Positions 37,335 to 45,509 are shown, counted from the first letter of the stretch. The stretch is DNA of 64,000 nucleotides from Raineyella sp. W15-4 (GCF_033170155.1 NZ_CP137079.1:3658001-3722000), one strand, 5' to 3'. The notes: generated by a model not told the origin, from the letters alone. A program made the numbers and translations.

Positions 37335-37356
37335 GCTCCTGTCGGACGACAGGAGC
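37335..37356. repeat. Perfect hairpin in the adhesin leader
   Basis: GCTCCTGTCG (37335-37344) and CGACAGGAGC (37347-37356) form a perfect 10-bp inverted repeat with a 2-bp centre, 60 bp before the adhesin start. It could be an operator or an mRNA stem in the pilus-operon leader. Confidence 0.6.
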
Positions 37357-37415
37357 TCTGCAGAGTTTCTGCATTGCATTGGCCCGTGGTCGAAGAACTC
37401 CCCCCGGAGGTTCAT

Positions 37416-37434
37416 TCGATACCGGCATCCCACC
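37416..37434 (-). promoter_or_regulatory. Second conserved box of the surface regulon (copy b)
   Basis: On the gene strand it reads GGTGGGATGCCGGTATCGA, one base different from copy d, and lies 34 bp downstream of the tandem box. It starts 141 bp before the adhesin start codon. Confidence 0.65.
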
Positions 37435-37468
37435 ATCGGGCCGAGCACCGACCCCGCCCACGGCGCGG

Positions 37469-37491
37469 GGTTTCACCCCCGGTTTCACCCC
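37469..37491 (-). promoter_or_regulatory. Tandem 11-bp surface-regulon box (copy b)
   Basis: GGTTTCACCCC occurs at 37469-37479 and 37481-37491, two perfect units with period 12. On the strand of the adhesin gene it reads GGGGTGAAACC twice. Confidence 0.7.
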
Positions 37492-37814
37492 ATTGCCCTC
37501 GGCAGGGTGCTGACGAGACGGAGGCATCCGGACCCGACGATGTCCCGGATCCGGGCCGGGGACCGCCACCGAGGATCAGATTTGGGCGTAGAAGACCGAT
37601 CCGGGCGGATCGCCCGCGTCCGTTGAAGCCGCGGACGATGGGCCGGACGGCTCCGGAGTCGGCTCCGGCGTCGATGTCGATGTCGATCCCTGATCCGCCC
37701 CGACATCGCCGTTCACGGGCTCGGACATGGCTGGTCCTCATTTCTCTCGAATTGCTGAAATCACCGGCTGATCTCGCCGCCGACGCGAATGACCGACGCC
37801 AGCAGGACATTCCC

Positions 37815-38429
37815 TCACAAGTAAGTGGGGCCTCGAAGGAGTTCCGTGACGGTCCCGTTGACGGTCACAAGACGGCGTAAATAGAGAGTCCGCTGGGTGC
37901 ACGAGCCCGTCCACGTCCCCGTGAAATGCGGCTGGCCCACCGCCACCCACGTCCTGTAGCTGGCATTCCACATCCAGGTTCCGCTGTAGGTGGTCCGGTA
38001 CGCGACGTAGCCGTTCATCTGGGGCACGGTGGTGTCCTTCACCGGCACCGACCACCCGGAATTGCCGGCCGCAGCAGTGAAGGTCAGCTCCGTGCCGGAG
38101 ATGTAGAAGATCATCGTGGCATCGGTGATCACGGCCTTCGGATCGTCAATGAAGACCCACAGGCCGCGGTCGTTGTCACCGCCACCGGTGAAGGCGCCGC
38201 GACCGTCGATGGTAATCGTGTTGACGGGGTTCTTGCCCGTACCACACGTACGGCCGAGACTGACCCAGCCCTGGAGACCCGCCGGACGCGAGGCCGCCAC
38301 CGCCGGCAGACTGCTCACCGCCAGGACCGCCGGCGTCGCCCACGCGGTACCGACGACCAGGGTGCGCCGCCGGATCAGCCCGCCGCCGGCTGCAGGATCG
38401 GCCGGGTGACCACTTTCGCCCGCGCTCAC
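37815..38429 (-). CDS. Exported protein with twin-arginine WATP-type signal, homologue of 20465-21187
   Basis: 204 residues from GTG 38429, with GAAGGA nine bases upstream. The Tat-like signal LIRRRTLVVGTAWATPAVLAV then LPAVAAS is well formed. The ~160-residue mature domain is related to the 20465 gene product (GRTCGTGKN, GGGDNDRGLWVF, ITDATMIFY, LTFTAAAGNSGW, LVTVNGTVTEL) and looks all-beta. I know no family name for it. It is encoded just upstream of the pilus operon on the same strand. Its start overlaps the stop of a 12-codon leader peptide (GTGA), and both regulon boxes lie upstream. Confidence 0.8.
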   Translation of the reverse strand: MSAGESGHPADPAAGGGLIRRRTLVVGTAWATPAVLAVSSLPAVAASRPAGLQGWVSLGRTCGTGKNPVNTITIDGRGAFTGGGDNDRGLWVFIDDPKAVITDATMIFYISGTELTFTAAAGNSGWSVPVKDTTVPQMNGYVAYRTTYSGTWMWNASYRTWVAVGQPHFTGTWTGSCTQRTLYLRRLVTVNGTVTELLRGPTYL

Positions 38430-38464
38430 CTGATCGCATCCTTCGGATGATTGGACGGACTCAT
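38426..38464 (-). CDS. Putative 12-codon leader peptide coupled to exported-protein gene
   Basis: ATG 38464 has AAAGGAAG eight bases upstream and encodes MSPSNHPKDAIR. Its TGA overlaps the GTG of the exported-protein gene in a GTGA arrangement. That geometry usually means translational coupling. It is too short for homology evidence. Confidence 0.4.
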   Translation of the reverse strand: MSPSNHPKDAIR

Positions 38465-38506
38465 GAGGTCTTCCTTTGAACTGCATCGCATGTCGACTCA
38501 CACCGC

Positions 38507-38526
38507 TCGATGACCGGCATCCCACC
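38507..38526 (-). promoter_or_regulatory. Second conserved box of the surface regulon (copy c)
   Basis: On the gene strand GGTGGGATGCCGGTCATCGA, matching copies b and d apart from one inserted base. It lies 34 bp from the tandem box and about 43 bp before the leader-peptide ATG. Confidence 0.62.
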
Positions 38527-38560
38527 AGCCGCTCGGCCGCCGCCCCCGTCCGAGGCGGAC

Positions 38561-38583
38561 GATTTCACCCCGGATCTCACCCC
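38561..38583 (-). promoter_or_regulatory. Tandem 11-bp surface-regulon box (copy c)
   Basis: GATTTCACCCC (38561-38571) and GATCTCACCCC (38573-38583), period 12, in the same orientation relative to the gene as the other three copies. Confidence 0.65.
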
Positions 38584-38720
38584 TTCGGGCGCGGAGACAC
38601 TCGCTCGTCGGAGCCCGGCGGCGGCGCCGCTGGTAGTGTTCTTGAGCGTCCCTGTTGCAAGAGATCCGTCGATGCGGCCCGGAACCCCGGGAGATGGCAC
38701 GACGTCAGGTGGTGTCGAGC

Positions 38721-39761
38721 GTGAGCGGGAATCAGAGTGGCGAAAATCGCAAGCATGTGACTATTCGCGATGTGGCCAAAGCCTCTTACACCTCGATCTC
38801 GACGGTTTCACTCGCCCTGTCCGGTCGCGCCGGCGTCGCGCCGGAGACCCGGGCCAATATCCTGGCGGTGGCAGACCGGTTGGGCTGGCGTCCCGACCGC
38901 CATGCATCCAGCCTCCGCCGGCAGAACTCACGGCTGATCGGGTTGGTTTGTCAGGTCGAACAGGTATTCCAGATGGGATTGGTCGACTCGCTCTATGTCG
39001 CGGCGCGGAGCCGTGGGCTCGAACTGGTGCTCGCCGGCGCGACCCGTCACCACGACGAGCACACCTGCGTGGACGAACTGGTGCGGGAGCGCTGCCAGGC
39101 GATGATCCTGACCGGGTCGGATCTGACCGAGGAACAGATGTCCGAGGTGGGGCAGCGGCTACCGACGGTGAGTCTCGGCAGGCTGGTGCAGGCCCCGCGG
39201 GTGAACGTCGTCGTCTCGGACGATCGGATGGGGCTGGGACAGGCAATCGACCATCTCGTGTCGCTGGGGCACCACCGGATCGTCCATGTGGACGGCGGAC
39301 CGGCCTATCCGCTGGGGCGCAGCCGCGCCGACGCGTACGCGAGCGCCATGGCCGACACCGGACTGGCCGACCACGTCCGGATCATCTCCGGCGGGTCCAC
39401 GTTGGAGCACGGGGTGGACGCCGCCCGCCAGTTGCTGGCGACGCGGCCGCTGCCGACCGCGGTGGTGTGCTTCAACGACATGGTGGCGGCCGCACTGACC
39501 CGCGAGTTGGAACGCAACGGAGTCGGCGTCCCCCAGGACGTCAGCGTGGTGGGCTTCGACGACTGTTCGGTCGCCGCCGACCCGTCCACTCCCCTCACCA
39601 CCATCGCGCAGGACCCGCAGCTTCTTGCCGAGGCCACCCTGGACCTGCTGGACGCGGCGCTCTCCGACGCCGACACCCCCGATACGGCGACGGAGACAGC
39701 GGTCGTGATCCCCACCCGGCTGCACGTACGGAGCACCACCGGTCCGGTCGTCCACGACTGA
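38721..39761 (+). CDS. LacI-family transcriptional regulator
   Basis: 346 residues from GTG 38721 (AGGTGG upstream; ATG 38694 is an alternative). The LacI helix-turn-helix is clear (VTIRDVAKASYTSISTVSLALSGRAGVAPETRANIL), with the hinge helix and a periplasmic-binding-like sensor domain (VCFNDMVAAALTRELERNGVGVPQDVSVVGFDD). It probably represses the dehydrogenase and sugar transporter genes that follow, acting at a CAAACGTTTCG operator in the next intergenic space. The ligand is presumably the sugar or polyol handled by those genes. Its promoter region shares space with the exported-protein regulon boxes. Confidence 0.92.
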   Translation: MSGNQSGENRKHVTIRDVAKASYTSISTVSLALSGRAGVAPETRANILAVADRLGWRPDRHASSLRRQNSRLIGLVCQVEQVFQMGLVDSLYVAARSRGLELVLAGATRHHDEHTCVDELVRERCQAMILTGSDLTEEQMSEVGQRLPTVSLGRLVQAPRVNVVVSDDRMGLGQAIDHLVSLGHHRIVHVDGGPAYPLGRSRADAYASAMADTGLADHVRIISGGSTLEHGVDAARQLLATRPLPTAVVCFNDMVAAALTRELERNGVGVPQDVSVVGFDDCSVAADPSTPLTTIAQDPQLLAEATLDLLDAALSDADTPDTATETAVVIPTRLHVRSTTGPVVHD

Positions 39762-39805
39762 GCAGACGACGCCGCTGCCGCTCCGTCACGTCCCGGAGAC
39801 GGTTC

Positions 39806-39817
39806 GCAAACGTTTCG
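39806..39817. promoter_or_regulatory. Candidate LacI-family operator
   Basis: GCAAACGTTTCG is a near-palindrome centred on AAACGTTT, the typical LacI/GalR half-site core. It sits between lacI and the dehydrogenase, about 90 bp before the latter's start. Confidence 0.55.
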
Positions 39818-39907
39818 ACCGAGCCAGGCGCTGTTCATTTGTCCTGACATGGTTAGACTCATTTTGCGCGCCTCGAAATGGTGGCGTCGAATTTTCAGGA
39901 GACCCGT

Positions 39908-41098
39908 ATGTCAAAGAAGACACTTGGAATTGGCGTGATCAGCCTCGGTTGGATGGGGCGTCTGCACACGCGCGGATACAAGGGTCTGGCCGAGCATTTC
40001 CCCGAGTCCGAGGCCTCTGTTCGGTTGATTTCCGCCTGTGATCCGGTGGCCGAGACCCGGAAGATCGCCGTCGAGCAGCTCGGTTTCGGAAAGGCGGTCG
40101 CGGATTATCGCGAATTGCTGGCGATGCCTGAGGTCGATCTCGTGTCGATCTGTTCGCCGAACTATCTGCACCACGAGATCGCCCTGGCCGCTGTCGAGGC
40201 CGGCAAGCCGTTCTGGATCGAGAAGCCCATGGGCACCTCGGCCGAACAATCACGTGACATCGCCAAGGCCGCCGCGGCCGCCGGACTGATCACCGCGGTC
40301 GGCTTCAACTACCGCCACGCCCCGGCGGTCGAGAAGGCCCGCGAGCTGATCCGCTCCGGACGCCTGGGCCGCATCACCAACGTACGCGCCTGGCTGATCG
40401 CCGACTACGCCTCCGCACCGAACGGCCCGCTCACCTGGCGCTACAGCCGGGAGAAGGCCGGATCGGGCGTGATCGGCGACCTGCTCAGCCACGGGGCCGA
40501 TCTGGTGCAGTACCTGGTCGGACGGATCACCGCGGTGTCGGCCCAGACGAGCACGTTCATCCCCGAGCGGCCGATCCCGACCAAGGCCGGGCTCGGTCAC
40601 GGCGGCTGGGAGGTCTCCGACCAGCTGGGGCCGGTCGAGAACGAGGACTACGTGTCCATGCTGGTCCGGCTGGACGGCGGCACGGTGGGCACCCTGGAGG
40701 CGTCCCGGGTGGCAGTCGGCCCGCGCGCCGAGTACGTCGTGGAGGCGTACGGCACCGACGGGTCGCTGCGGTGGAACTTCGAACACCTCAACGACCTGGA
40801 GGTCTGCCTGGGCCGGGACAACGAGCTGCACGGCTACAGCCGGGTGATGGCCGGTCCCGACTTCCCCCACTTCGGTCGGTTCCAGCCCGGTGCCGGCACC
40901 TCGATGGGTTTCGACGACCTGAAGTATGTCGAGGCCAACCAATTTGTCACTTCGTACCTGACCGGCAGGCAGCTCGCCCCCTCGGCCACCGACGGCTGGG
41001 CAGCGGCCGAGGTCGACTCGGCTGCGGTGGCATCGGCAGCCGACGGAGCCTGGCACGACGTCCCCACGGTTGACGAGGGCACCACCTACGACAACTGA
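39908..41098 (+). CDS. Gfo/Idh/MocA-family NAD(P)-dependent dehydrogenase
   Basis: 396 residues from ATG 39908 with AGGAGA five bases upstream. The Rossmann N-terminus (LGIGVISLGWMGRLHTRGYKGL), CSPNYLHHEIALAAVEAGKPFWIEKPMGTS (with the catalytic-type EKP motif) and GFNYRHAP match sugar or inositol dehydrogenases. The enzyme oxidises a sugar or cyclitol hydroxyl with NAD(P). Placement between a LacI regulator and an IolT-like transporter suggests inositol or a related polyol; the exact substrate is inferred. A regulator operator precedes it. Confidence 0.9.
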   Translation: MSKKTLGIGVISLGWMGRLHTRGYKGLAEHFPESEASVRLISACDPVAETRKIAVEQLGFGKAVADYRELLAMPEVDLVSICSPNYLHHEIALAAVEAGKPFWIEKPMGTSAEQSRDIAKAAAAAGLITAVGFNYRHAPAVEKARELIRSGRLGRITNVRAWLIADYASAPNGPLTWRYSREKAGSGVIGDLLSHGADLVQYLVGRITAVSAQTSTFIPERPIPTKAGLGHGGWEVSDQLGPVENEDYVSMLVRLDGGTVGTLEASRVAVGPRAEYVVEAYGTDGSLRWNFEHLNDLEVCLGRDNELHGYSRVMAGPDFPHFGRFQPGAGTSMGFDDLKYVEANQFVTSYLTGRQLAPSATDGWAAAEVDSAAVASAADGAWHDVPTVDEGTTYDN

Positions 41099-41247
41099 AC
41101 CGTCCGGACCGCCGAACCCGCCGGACCGCCGAACGAACCCCCGGACCACCGCATCCTTCCAACCGTTCATCAGGCCGCAGACGGCCTTTTCCCTCTCCCC
41201 ACGGCCGCCGGCCCTTCCGCCGCGCGGCATCGACAAAGGAGTCACTC

Positions 41248-42939
41248 GTGGACAATCAACAGACGATACCCAAAGTCAGCCTCGACATCACTCGCGATGA
41301 ACTCAAAGAACTGTCCGACCGGACACCGATGTCGGGCAAGCACCGCTCGATCGGCGCCATCGCCGCGGTGGCCACGCTCGGCTCACTGCTGTTCGGTTAC
41401 GACACCGGGGTGATCTCCGGGGCACTTCCGTACATGTACATGCCCTATGCCGCCAACGGATTGCACCTGAACTCCGTCGAGGAGGGTCTGATCGGCGGCG
41501 TCCTGCTGATCGGAGCCGCCTTCGGCGCCCTGTTCGGCGGTCGGCTGTCGGATCGCTACGGACGTCGCCACAACATCCTGATGCTGGCCGCGATCTTCGT
41601 CATCGGCGCACTGGGAACCACACTGGCCCCGAACCTGTGGGTGATGTACCCCGCTCGGTTCGTGCTGGGTCTGGCCGTCGGCGGCGCCTCGGCGACCGTC
41701 CCGGTCTACCTGTCGGAGACCGCCCCGAAGCGGATCCGCGGCACCATCGTGGCGATCGACCAGCTGATGATCGTGGTCGGCCAGCTGCTGGCCTTCAGCT
41801 TCAACGCCATCATCAACAGCGTCTACGGCGGCCCACAGCTGGACATCGCCAATGATCCCAGCGGCACCCTCCGACCGGGCATGCAGTCGTGGGACAACGT
41901 GGCGGGTCTGCAGGACCAGCTCGGCGGCACCCTGAGTCACGGCGCCTGGGAGCATTTCGTCACCAACCTCTCCGTCACCGGCGGGAACGGGTCGGCCTGG
42001 CGGCTGATGATGCTGCTGTGCACCATCCCGGCGATCGCCCTGTGGATCGGCATGCGGACGATGCCCGAGTCCTCCCGCTGGTACATGATCCGGCGTCGCT
42101 ACTACGAGGCGATCGGGTCGCTGAAGCGGGTCCGTGACCACCGCGACGGCGACATCGTCGACGAACTGGAGGAGATGGTCACCCACCAGCGGCGCGCCGA
42201 GGCGATGCCGAAGGGAACGTTCCGCGACATCGTCAACACTCCGTGGATCCGCCGGCTGTTCCTGGTCGGCGTGCTGCTCGCGATCTGCAACCAGACCACC
42301 GGCGTCAACACGGTGATGTACTACGCGCCGAAGGTCCTCGAGTACGCCGGGCTGGGCAGTTCGGCGGCGATCACCGCGCAGGTGGCCAACGGCGTGATGT
42401 CCGTGCTCGGCTCCGCCCTGGGCCTGTGGCTGGTGTTCCGCTTCCGTCGTCGCCAGATCCTGATCACCTGCATCTCGCTGGTGGCGGTGAGCATGTTCGC
42501 CATCGCCGGCCTGTTCACCGTGCTGATCCAGCCGCACATGGCCGACGGCACCAAGCCCCCGATGTACGCGCCGCTGCTGGTGCTCGCCGCGATGGGCATC
42601 TTCATGCTCGTGGTCCAGTCGTCCAACGGACCGGTGGTGTGGACGATGCTCGGTGAGATGTTCCCCGCCCGGGTGCGAGGCATTGCCAACGGGTCCGCGG
42701 TGTTCTGCATGTGGGTGGTGAACGCGCTGATCACCTTCACCTTCCCGGCCATGATGAGCAACCTGGGCGGCGGGCTGACCTACACGATCTACGGCGTCCT
42801 CAATGTGATCGTGGCCATCGTCCTGTTCAAGGTGATGCCGGAGACCTCGGGCCGCTCCCTGGAGGAGCTGGAGGACCATCTCCAGGAGGTCTTCACCCGA
42901 CCCGGTGATCCTGCTCCGGCGACCGCCGGCAACGACTGA
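41248..42939 (+). CDS. MFS sugar porter (IolT/XylE-like transporter)
   Basis: 563 residues from GTG 41248 with AAGGAG six bases upstream. Twelve membrane helices and sugar-porter signatures are present: LFGYDTGVISGALPY, GGRLSDRYGRRHNI, PVYLSETAPKRIRG, GVNTVMYYAPKVLE and the C-terminal PETSGRSLEELE. A ~60-residue insertion after helix 6 (GPQLDIANDPSG...SVTGGNGSAW) makes it longer than the usual 470-500. It is a proton-coupled sugar or inositol uptake carrier, working with the neighbouring dehydrogenase. It ends at a bidirectional hairpin terminator. Confidence 0.92.
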   Translation: MDNQQTIPKVSLDITRDELKELSDRTPMSGKHRSIGAIAAVATLGSLLFGYDTGVISGALPYMYMPYAANGLHLNSVEEGLIGGVLLIGAAFGALFGGRLSDRYGRRHNILMLAAIFVIGALGTTLAPNLWVMYPARFVLGLAVGGASATVPVYLSETAPKRIRGTIVAIDQLMIVVGQLLAFSFNAIINSVYGGPQLDIANDPSGTLRPGMQSWDNVAGLQDQLGGTLSHGAWEHFVTNLSVTGGNGSAWRLMMLLCTIPAIALWIGMRTMPESSRWYMIRRRYYEAIGSLKRVRDHRDGDIVDELEEMVTHQRRAEAMPKGTFRDIVNTPWIRRLFLVGVLLAICNQTTGVNTVMYYAPKVLEYAGLGSSAAITAQVANGVMSVLGSALGLWLVFRFRRRQILITCISLVAVSMFAIAGLFTVLIQPHMADGTKPPMYAPLLVLAAMGIFMLVVQSSNGPVVWTMLGEMFPARVRGIANGSAVFCMWVVNALITFTFPAMMSNLGGGLTYTIYGVLNVIVAIVLFKVMPETSGRSLEELEDHLQEVFTRPGDPAPATAGND

Positions 42940-42971
42940 ACGACCGCAACGCACCCGCAGCCTTCGTGCGG

Positions 42972-43718
42972 TCAGGGCCCGGCTCCCCCAGCCGGGCCCT
43001 TCTGCGGGTCCGGCTCGGCCGGAGCGGGGATCCAGGTGTACTCGATCTCCGGGCGGCCCGACCTGCCGTAGCGTTTGCCCCGCCGACAGCTCCCGATGTC
43101 GCTGAGATGCTCGAGATAACGCCGCGCGGTCACCCGGGAGATCCCAGCGGTGTCGGCCACCTCGCGGGCGGATCGGCCGTCCGGAGCCGTCCGCAGATGG
43201 CCGGTGATCCGGTGGAGTGTGATGTCGTCCATCCCCTTGGGCAGCCCGTCGACGTCGCCCTCGGGCAACCCGTCGACGTCGCGGTGATGCAGGGTGGCGA
43301 AGAGTCGGTCCACCTCGGCCTGCGCCACGTGGTCGGTGTGGGCCAGCCGGCGGTGGTAGACGGCGTAGTGCTGCAGTTTCGCCCCGAAGGTGTCGAAGGT
43401 GAACGGCTTCAGCAGGTAGTCGACGACCCCCAGACTCATGCACCGTCGCACCAGATGCATGTCGCGCACCGAGGTGACCACGACGACATCGCACAGCACA
43501 TGGTCGGCCCGCATCCGTCGCAGGAGTTCCGCCCCGCTGCCGTCGGGGAGACGGATATCCAGCAGGACCAGGTCCACCGGGCGATGAGCGAGGCATCGGA
43601 CGGCTTCCCGGCAGGAGTGGGCGACCCCCACCACCCGGAACTCCTCCAGACGGTCGACGTACGTCGCATGCGCCTCCGCGACGATCGGCTCGTCGTCCAC
43701 CACCAGGACGTCGATCAT
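42972..43718 (-). CDS. CitB/DcuR-type response regulator
   Basis: 248 residues from ATG 43718, overlapping the kinase stop by four bases. The receiver domain has the acidic pocket (VLVVDDEP), phospho-acceptor Asp in LVLLDIRLPDGSG, and Lys in LLKPF. The output domain is a CitB-type helix-turn-helix (SAREVADTAGISRVTARRYLEHL). A GDVDGLP unit is repeated in tandem in the linker. With its partner kinase it should control the divergent C4-dicarboxylate transporter. Its last codons form one arm of the shared terminator. Confidence 0.92.
   Translation of the reverse strand: MIDVLVVDDEPIVAEAHATYVDRLEEFRVVGVAHSCREAVRCLAHRPVDLVLLDIRLPDGSGAELLRRMRADHVLCDVVVVTSVRDMHLVRRCMSLGVVDYLLKPFTFDTFGAKLQHYAVYHRRLAHTDHVAQAEVDRLFATLHHRDVDGLPEGDVDGLPKGMDDITLHRITGHLRTAPDGRSAREVADTAGISRVTARRYLEHLSDIGSCRRGKRYGRSGRPEIEYTWIPAPAEPDPQKGPAGGAGP
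42974..43000. terminator. Bidirectional terminator between MFS gene and response regulator
   Basis: AGGGCCCGGCT (42974-42984) and AGCCGGGCCCT (42990-43000) are perfect 11-bp arms around CCCCC, between convergent genes. It overlaps the 3' end of the response regulator gene. Confidence 0.7.
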
Positions 43719-45304
43719 GATCCTCCCCCCAGCGTGACCAGGAACCGGGCTCCACCCAGCTCCGAGCGCCCACACGTGATGGTGCCGCCGTGCCGGACGA
43801 CGACCTCGCGGACCAGGGACAGCCCCAGCCCGTGGCCTTCCCGACCGTCCTTGGTCGTCCAGCCCGGGCGGAACACGACGTCCTGCAGCTGCTCGGGGAT
43901 CCCCGGACCCGAATCCTCGATCTCCATGGTCAGGGACTTCTCGTCGGACTCGATCAGCACTTCGACGCGGCGGAGGTCACGTGTCGCAACAGCGTCGAAG
44001 GCGTTGTCCAGCAGGTTGCCGACCACTGTCACGATCTCCTCGTCGCCCACCGGGATCCCGTCGGTCCGGCTGTCGGGATCCACCACCAGGTCGATGTCAC
44101 GCTCCGCGGCCTGGGCTGCCTTGCCCAGCAGCAGGGCGTCCAGCACCGGGTCCCCATCGGCGTCTCCATCAGCGGAGCGGAACCTGTCGGCCACCAGTTG
44201 CGCCGTTTCGATGCCCTGGGTGGCGAGGGTGAGCGCGCGCTCCGGTCTGCCGAGCTCGATCAGGGACACCACGGTGTGCAGCCGATTGGTCGACTCGTGG
44301 TTCTGTGCCCGCAGGGTCTCCGCCAGCCCCCGTACGGTCGCCAGTTCCCCGGTGATCCTCTGCAGCTCGGTGTGGTCACGCATGGTGACGACCGAGCCGA
44401 CCGTACGGCCCGCCAGTTCGGCTCGCTGGTGATTGATCACGATGATGCGGGCGCCGACCACCGCCAGTTGGTCGACCCGGGGATGGTCCCGGGTGGGAGG
44501 AAAGGTGAGTGAGGCGGGCAGTCCCAGCTCGGAGATCGGTCGACCGGTGGGGTCGTCGAGCAGCCCCAGCAGATGTCGGCCCTCGTCGTTGATCAGGGTG
44601 ATGACGCCCCCGCCGTCCAGCAGGACGAGTCCCTCGCGGACCGCGTGCAGCACAGCCTCGTGGTACTCGTACATATGGCCCAGCTCGACCTCGTTCATCC
44701 CGTGAGTGGTATGCGCCAGCCGTCGATTCAGCAGCACCGCCTGCGCGCCGCCCAGACCGGCGAGCGTCACCGCCAGCACGCCCAGCACGAGCAGCTGACG
44801 CGGCAGTGCCGCTGCGATCCGGTCGACGGTGACTCCGACGGCGACCATGCCGATCACCCGGTCCCCGTCCCGCACCGGCACCACGGTGCGGATCGAGCGG
44901 CCGAGGGTGCCGTCGGAGGACTCGGTGAAGTCCGCGCCCTCCGGTGCTCCCCCCACCGCGCCGACGAAGGTCTGCCCGACACGGTCGTCGACCGGGTGGG
45001 TGTACCGGATCCGGTCGGTGTTCATCACCACCACGAAATCGGTCTCCGTCGCTTCCCCGGTCGACCTGGCGAACCGGGTGAGTTCCGGTGACGGCGCCCC
45101 GGCCCGCAGATCGCGCACGGTGATCGGGGCCAGTGCCACGGTCCGGGCGACGTTCATGGACCGGACCTCCGCACGCTCCACCTGGGTCTGGCGCGATGAC
45201 CACGCCAGCATGGCTGTCGCACCGGCCACCACGACGAGCGCCCCGATCAGCTGCAGGCGCAGGAACTCGGAGGCCAGGGATCGTCGCGACGCCGCCATGG
45301 ACAC
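43715..45304 (-). CDS. DcuS/CitA-type sensor histidine kinase
   Basis: 529 residues. A first membrane helix (LIGALVVVAGATAMLAW), an extracytoplasmic Cache sensor domain (~40-175), a second helix (LLVLGVLAVTLAGLGGA) and a PAS domain (~210-310) follow in order. The phospho-acceptor His lies in NHESTNRLHTV. The HATPase domain has N-box DNAFDAV, GPGIP and GHGLGLSLV motifs. This is the domain order of citrate/fumarate sensors. It likely senses an external di- or tricarboxylate and phosphorylates the overlapping downstream regulator. The start is GTG 45304; an ATG two codons on is equally possible. Confidence 0.93.
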   Translation of the reverse strand: MSMAASRRSLASEFLRLQLIGALVVVAGATAMLAWSSRQTQVERAEVRSMNVARTVALAPITVRDLRAGAPSPELTRFARSTGEATETDFVVVMNTDRIRYTHPVDDRVGQTFVGAVGGAPEGADFTESSDGTLGRSIRTVVPVRDGDRVIGMVAVGVTVDRIAAALPRQLLVLGVLAVTLAGLGGAQAVLLNRRLAHTTHGMNEVELGHMYEYHEAVLHAVREGLVLLDGGGVITLINDEGRHLLGLLDDPTGRPISELGLPASLTFPPTRDHPRVDQLAVVGARIIVINHQRAELAGRTVGSVVTMRDHTELQRITGELATVRGLAETLRAQNHESTNRLHTVVSLIELGRPERALTLATQGIETAQLVADRFRSADGDADGDPVLDALLLGKAAQAAERDIDLVVDPDSRTDGIPVGDEEIVTVVGNLLDNAFDAVATRDLRRVEVLIESDEKSLTMEIEDSGPGIPEQLQDVVFRPGWTTKDGREGHGLGLSLVREVVVRHGGTITCGRSELGGARFLVTLGGGS

Positions 45305-45509
45305 ATTGTCCAGCCGCTTCCCGGGCGGTGCGCGGACGCCGTGAACTCAATGAACACAACCCGATCCGACCGGTACGCGCCTCCCAGACTGATGGACGGG
45401 CAGAGGGGGCCGGGACATCACCACCCCGACGTCCGCACCGGGGACGGGCGCCTCCCTACGACGTCACGTCCCGGCGCGAGGAATCACGACTGGAGACAAA
45501 GAGGACCCC

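Larger units (their letters stand above)
37276..37814. other. Promoter and leader region of the pilus operon
   Basis: 539 bp without a gene, between the adhesin start and the stop of the next exported-protein gene. It holds the 20-bp hairpin (37335-37356), a CTCTGCAGAG palindrome (37356-37365), the second conserved box (37416-37434) and the tandem box (37469-37491). From 37500 to 37814 I see nothing assignable. Confidence 0.5.

Noticed and set aside
37276-37569. Longer N-terminus for the adhesin
   Set aside because: The in-frame extension encodes the two conserved promoter boxes and a hairpin, has no ribosome binding site, and would bury the signal peptide inside the protein.
41383-43773. 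Minus-strand open frame of almost 800 codons
   Set aside because: It runs across the antisense of the MFS gene and out of frame through the response regulator; composition is His/Asp/Gln-rich with no domain.
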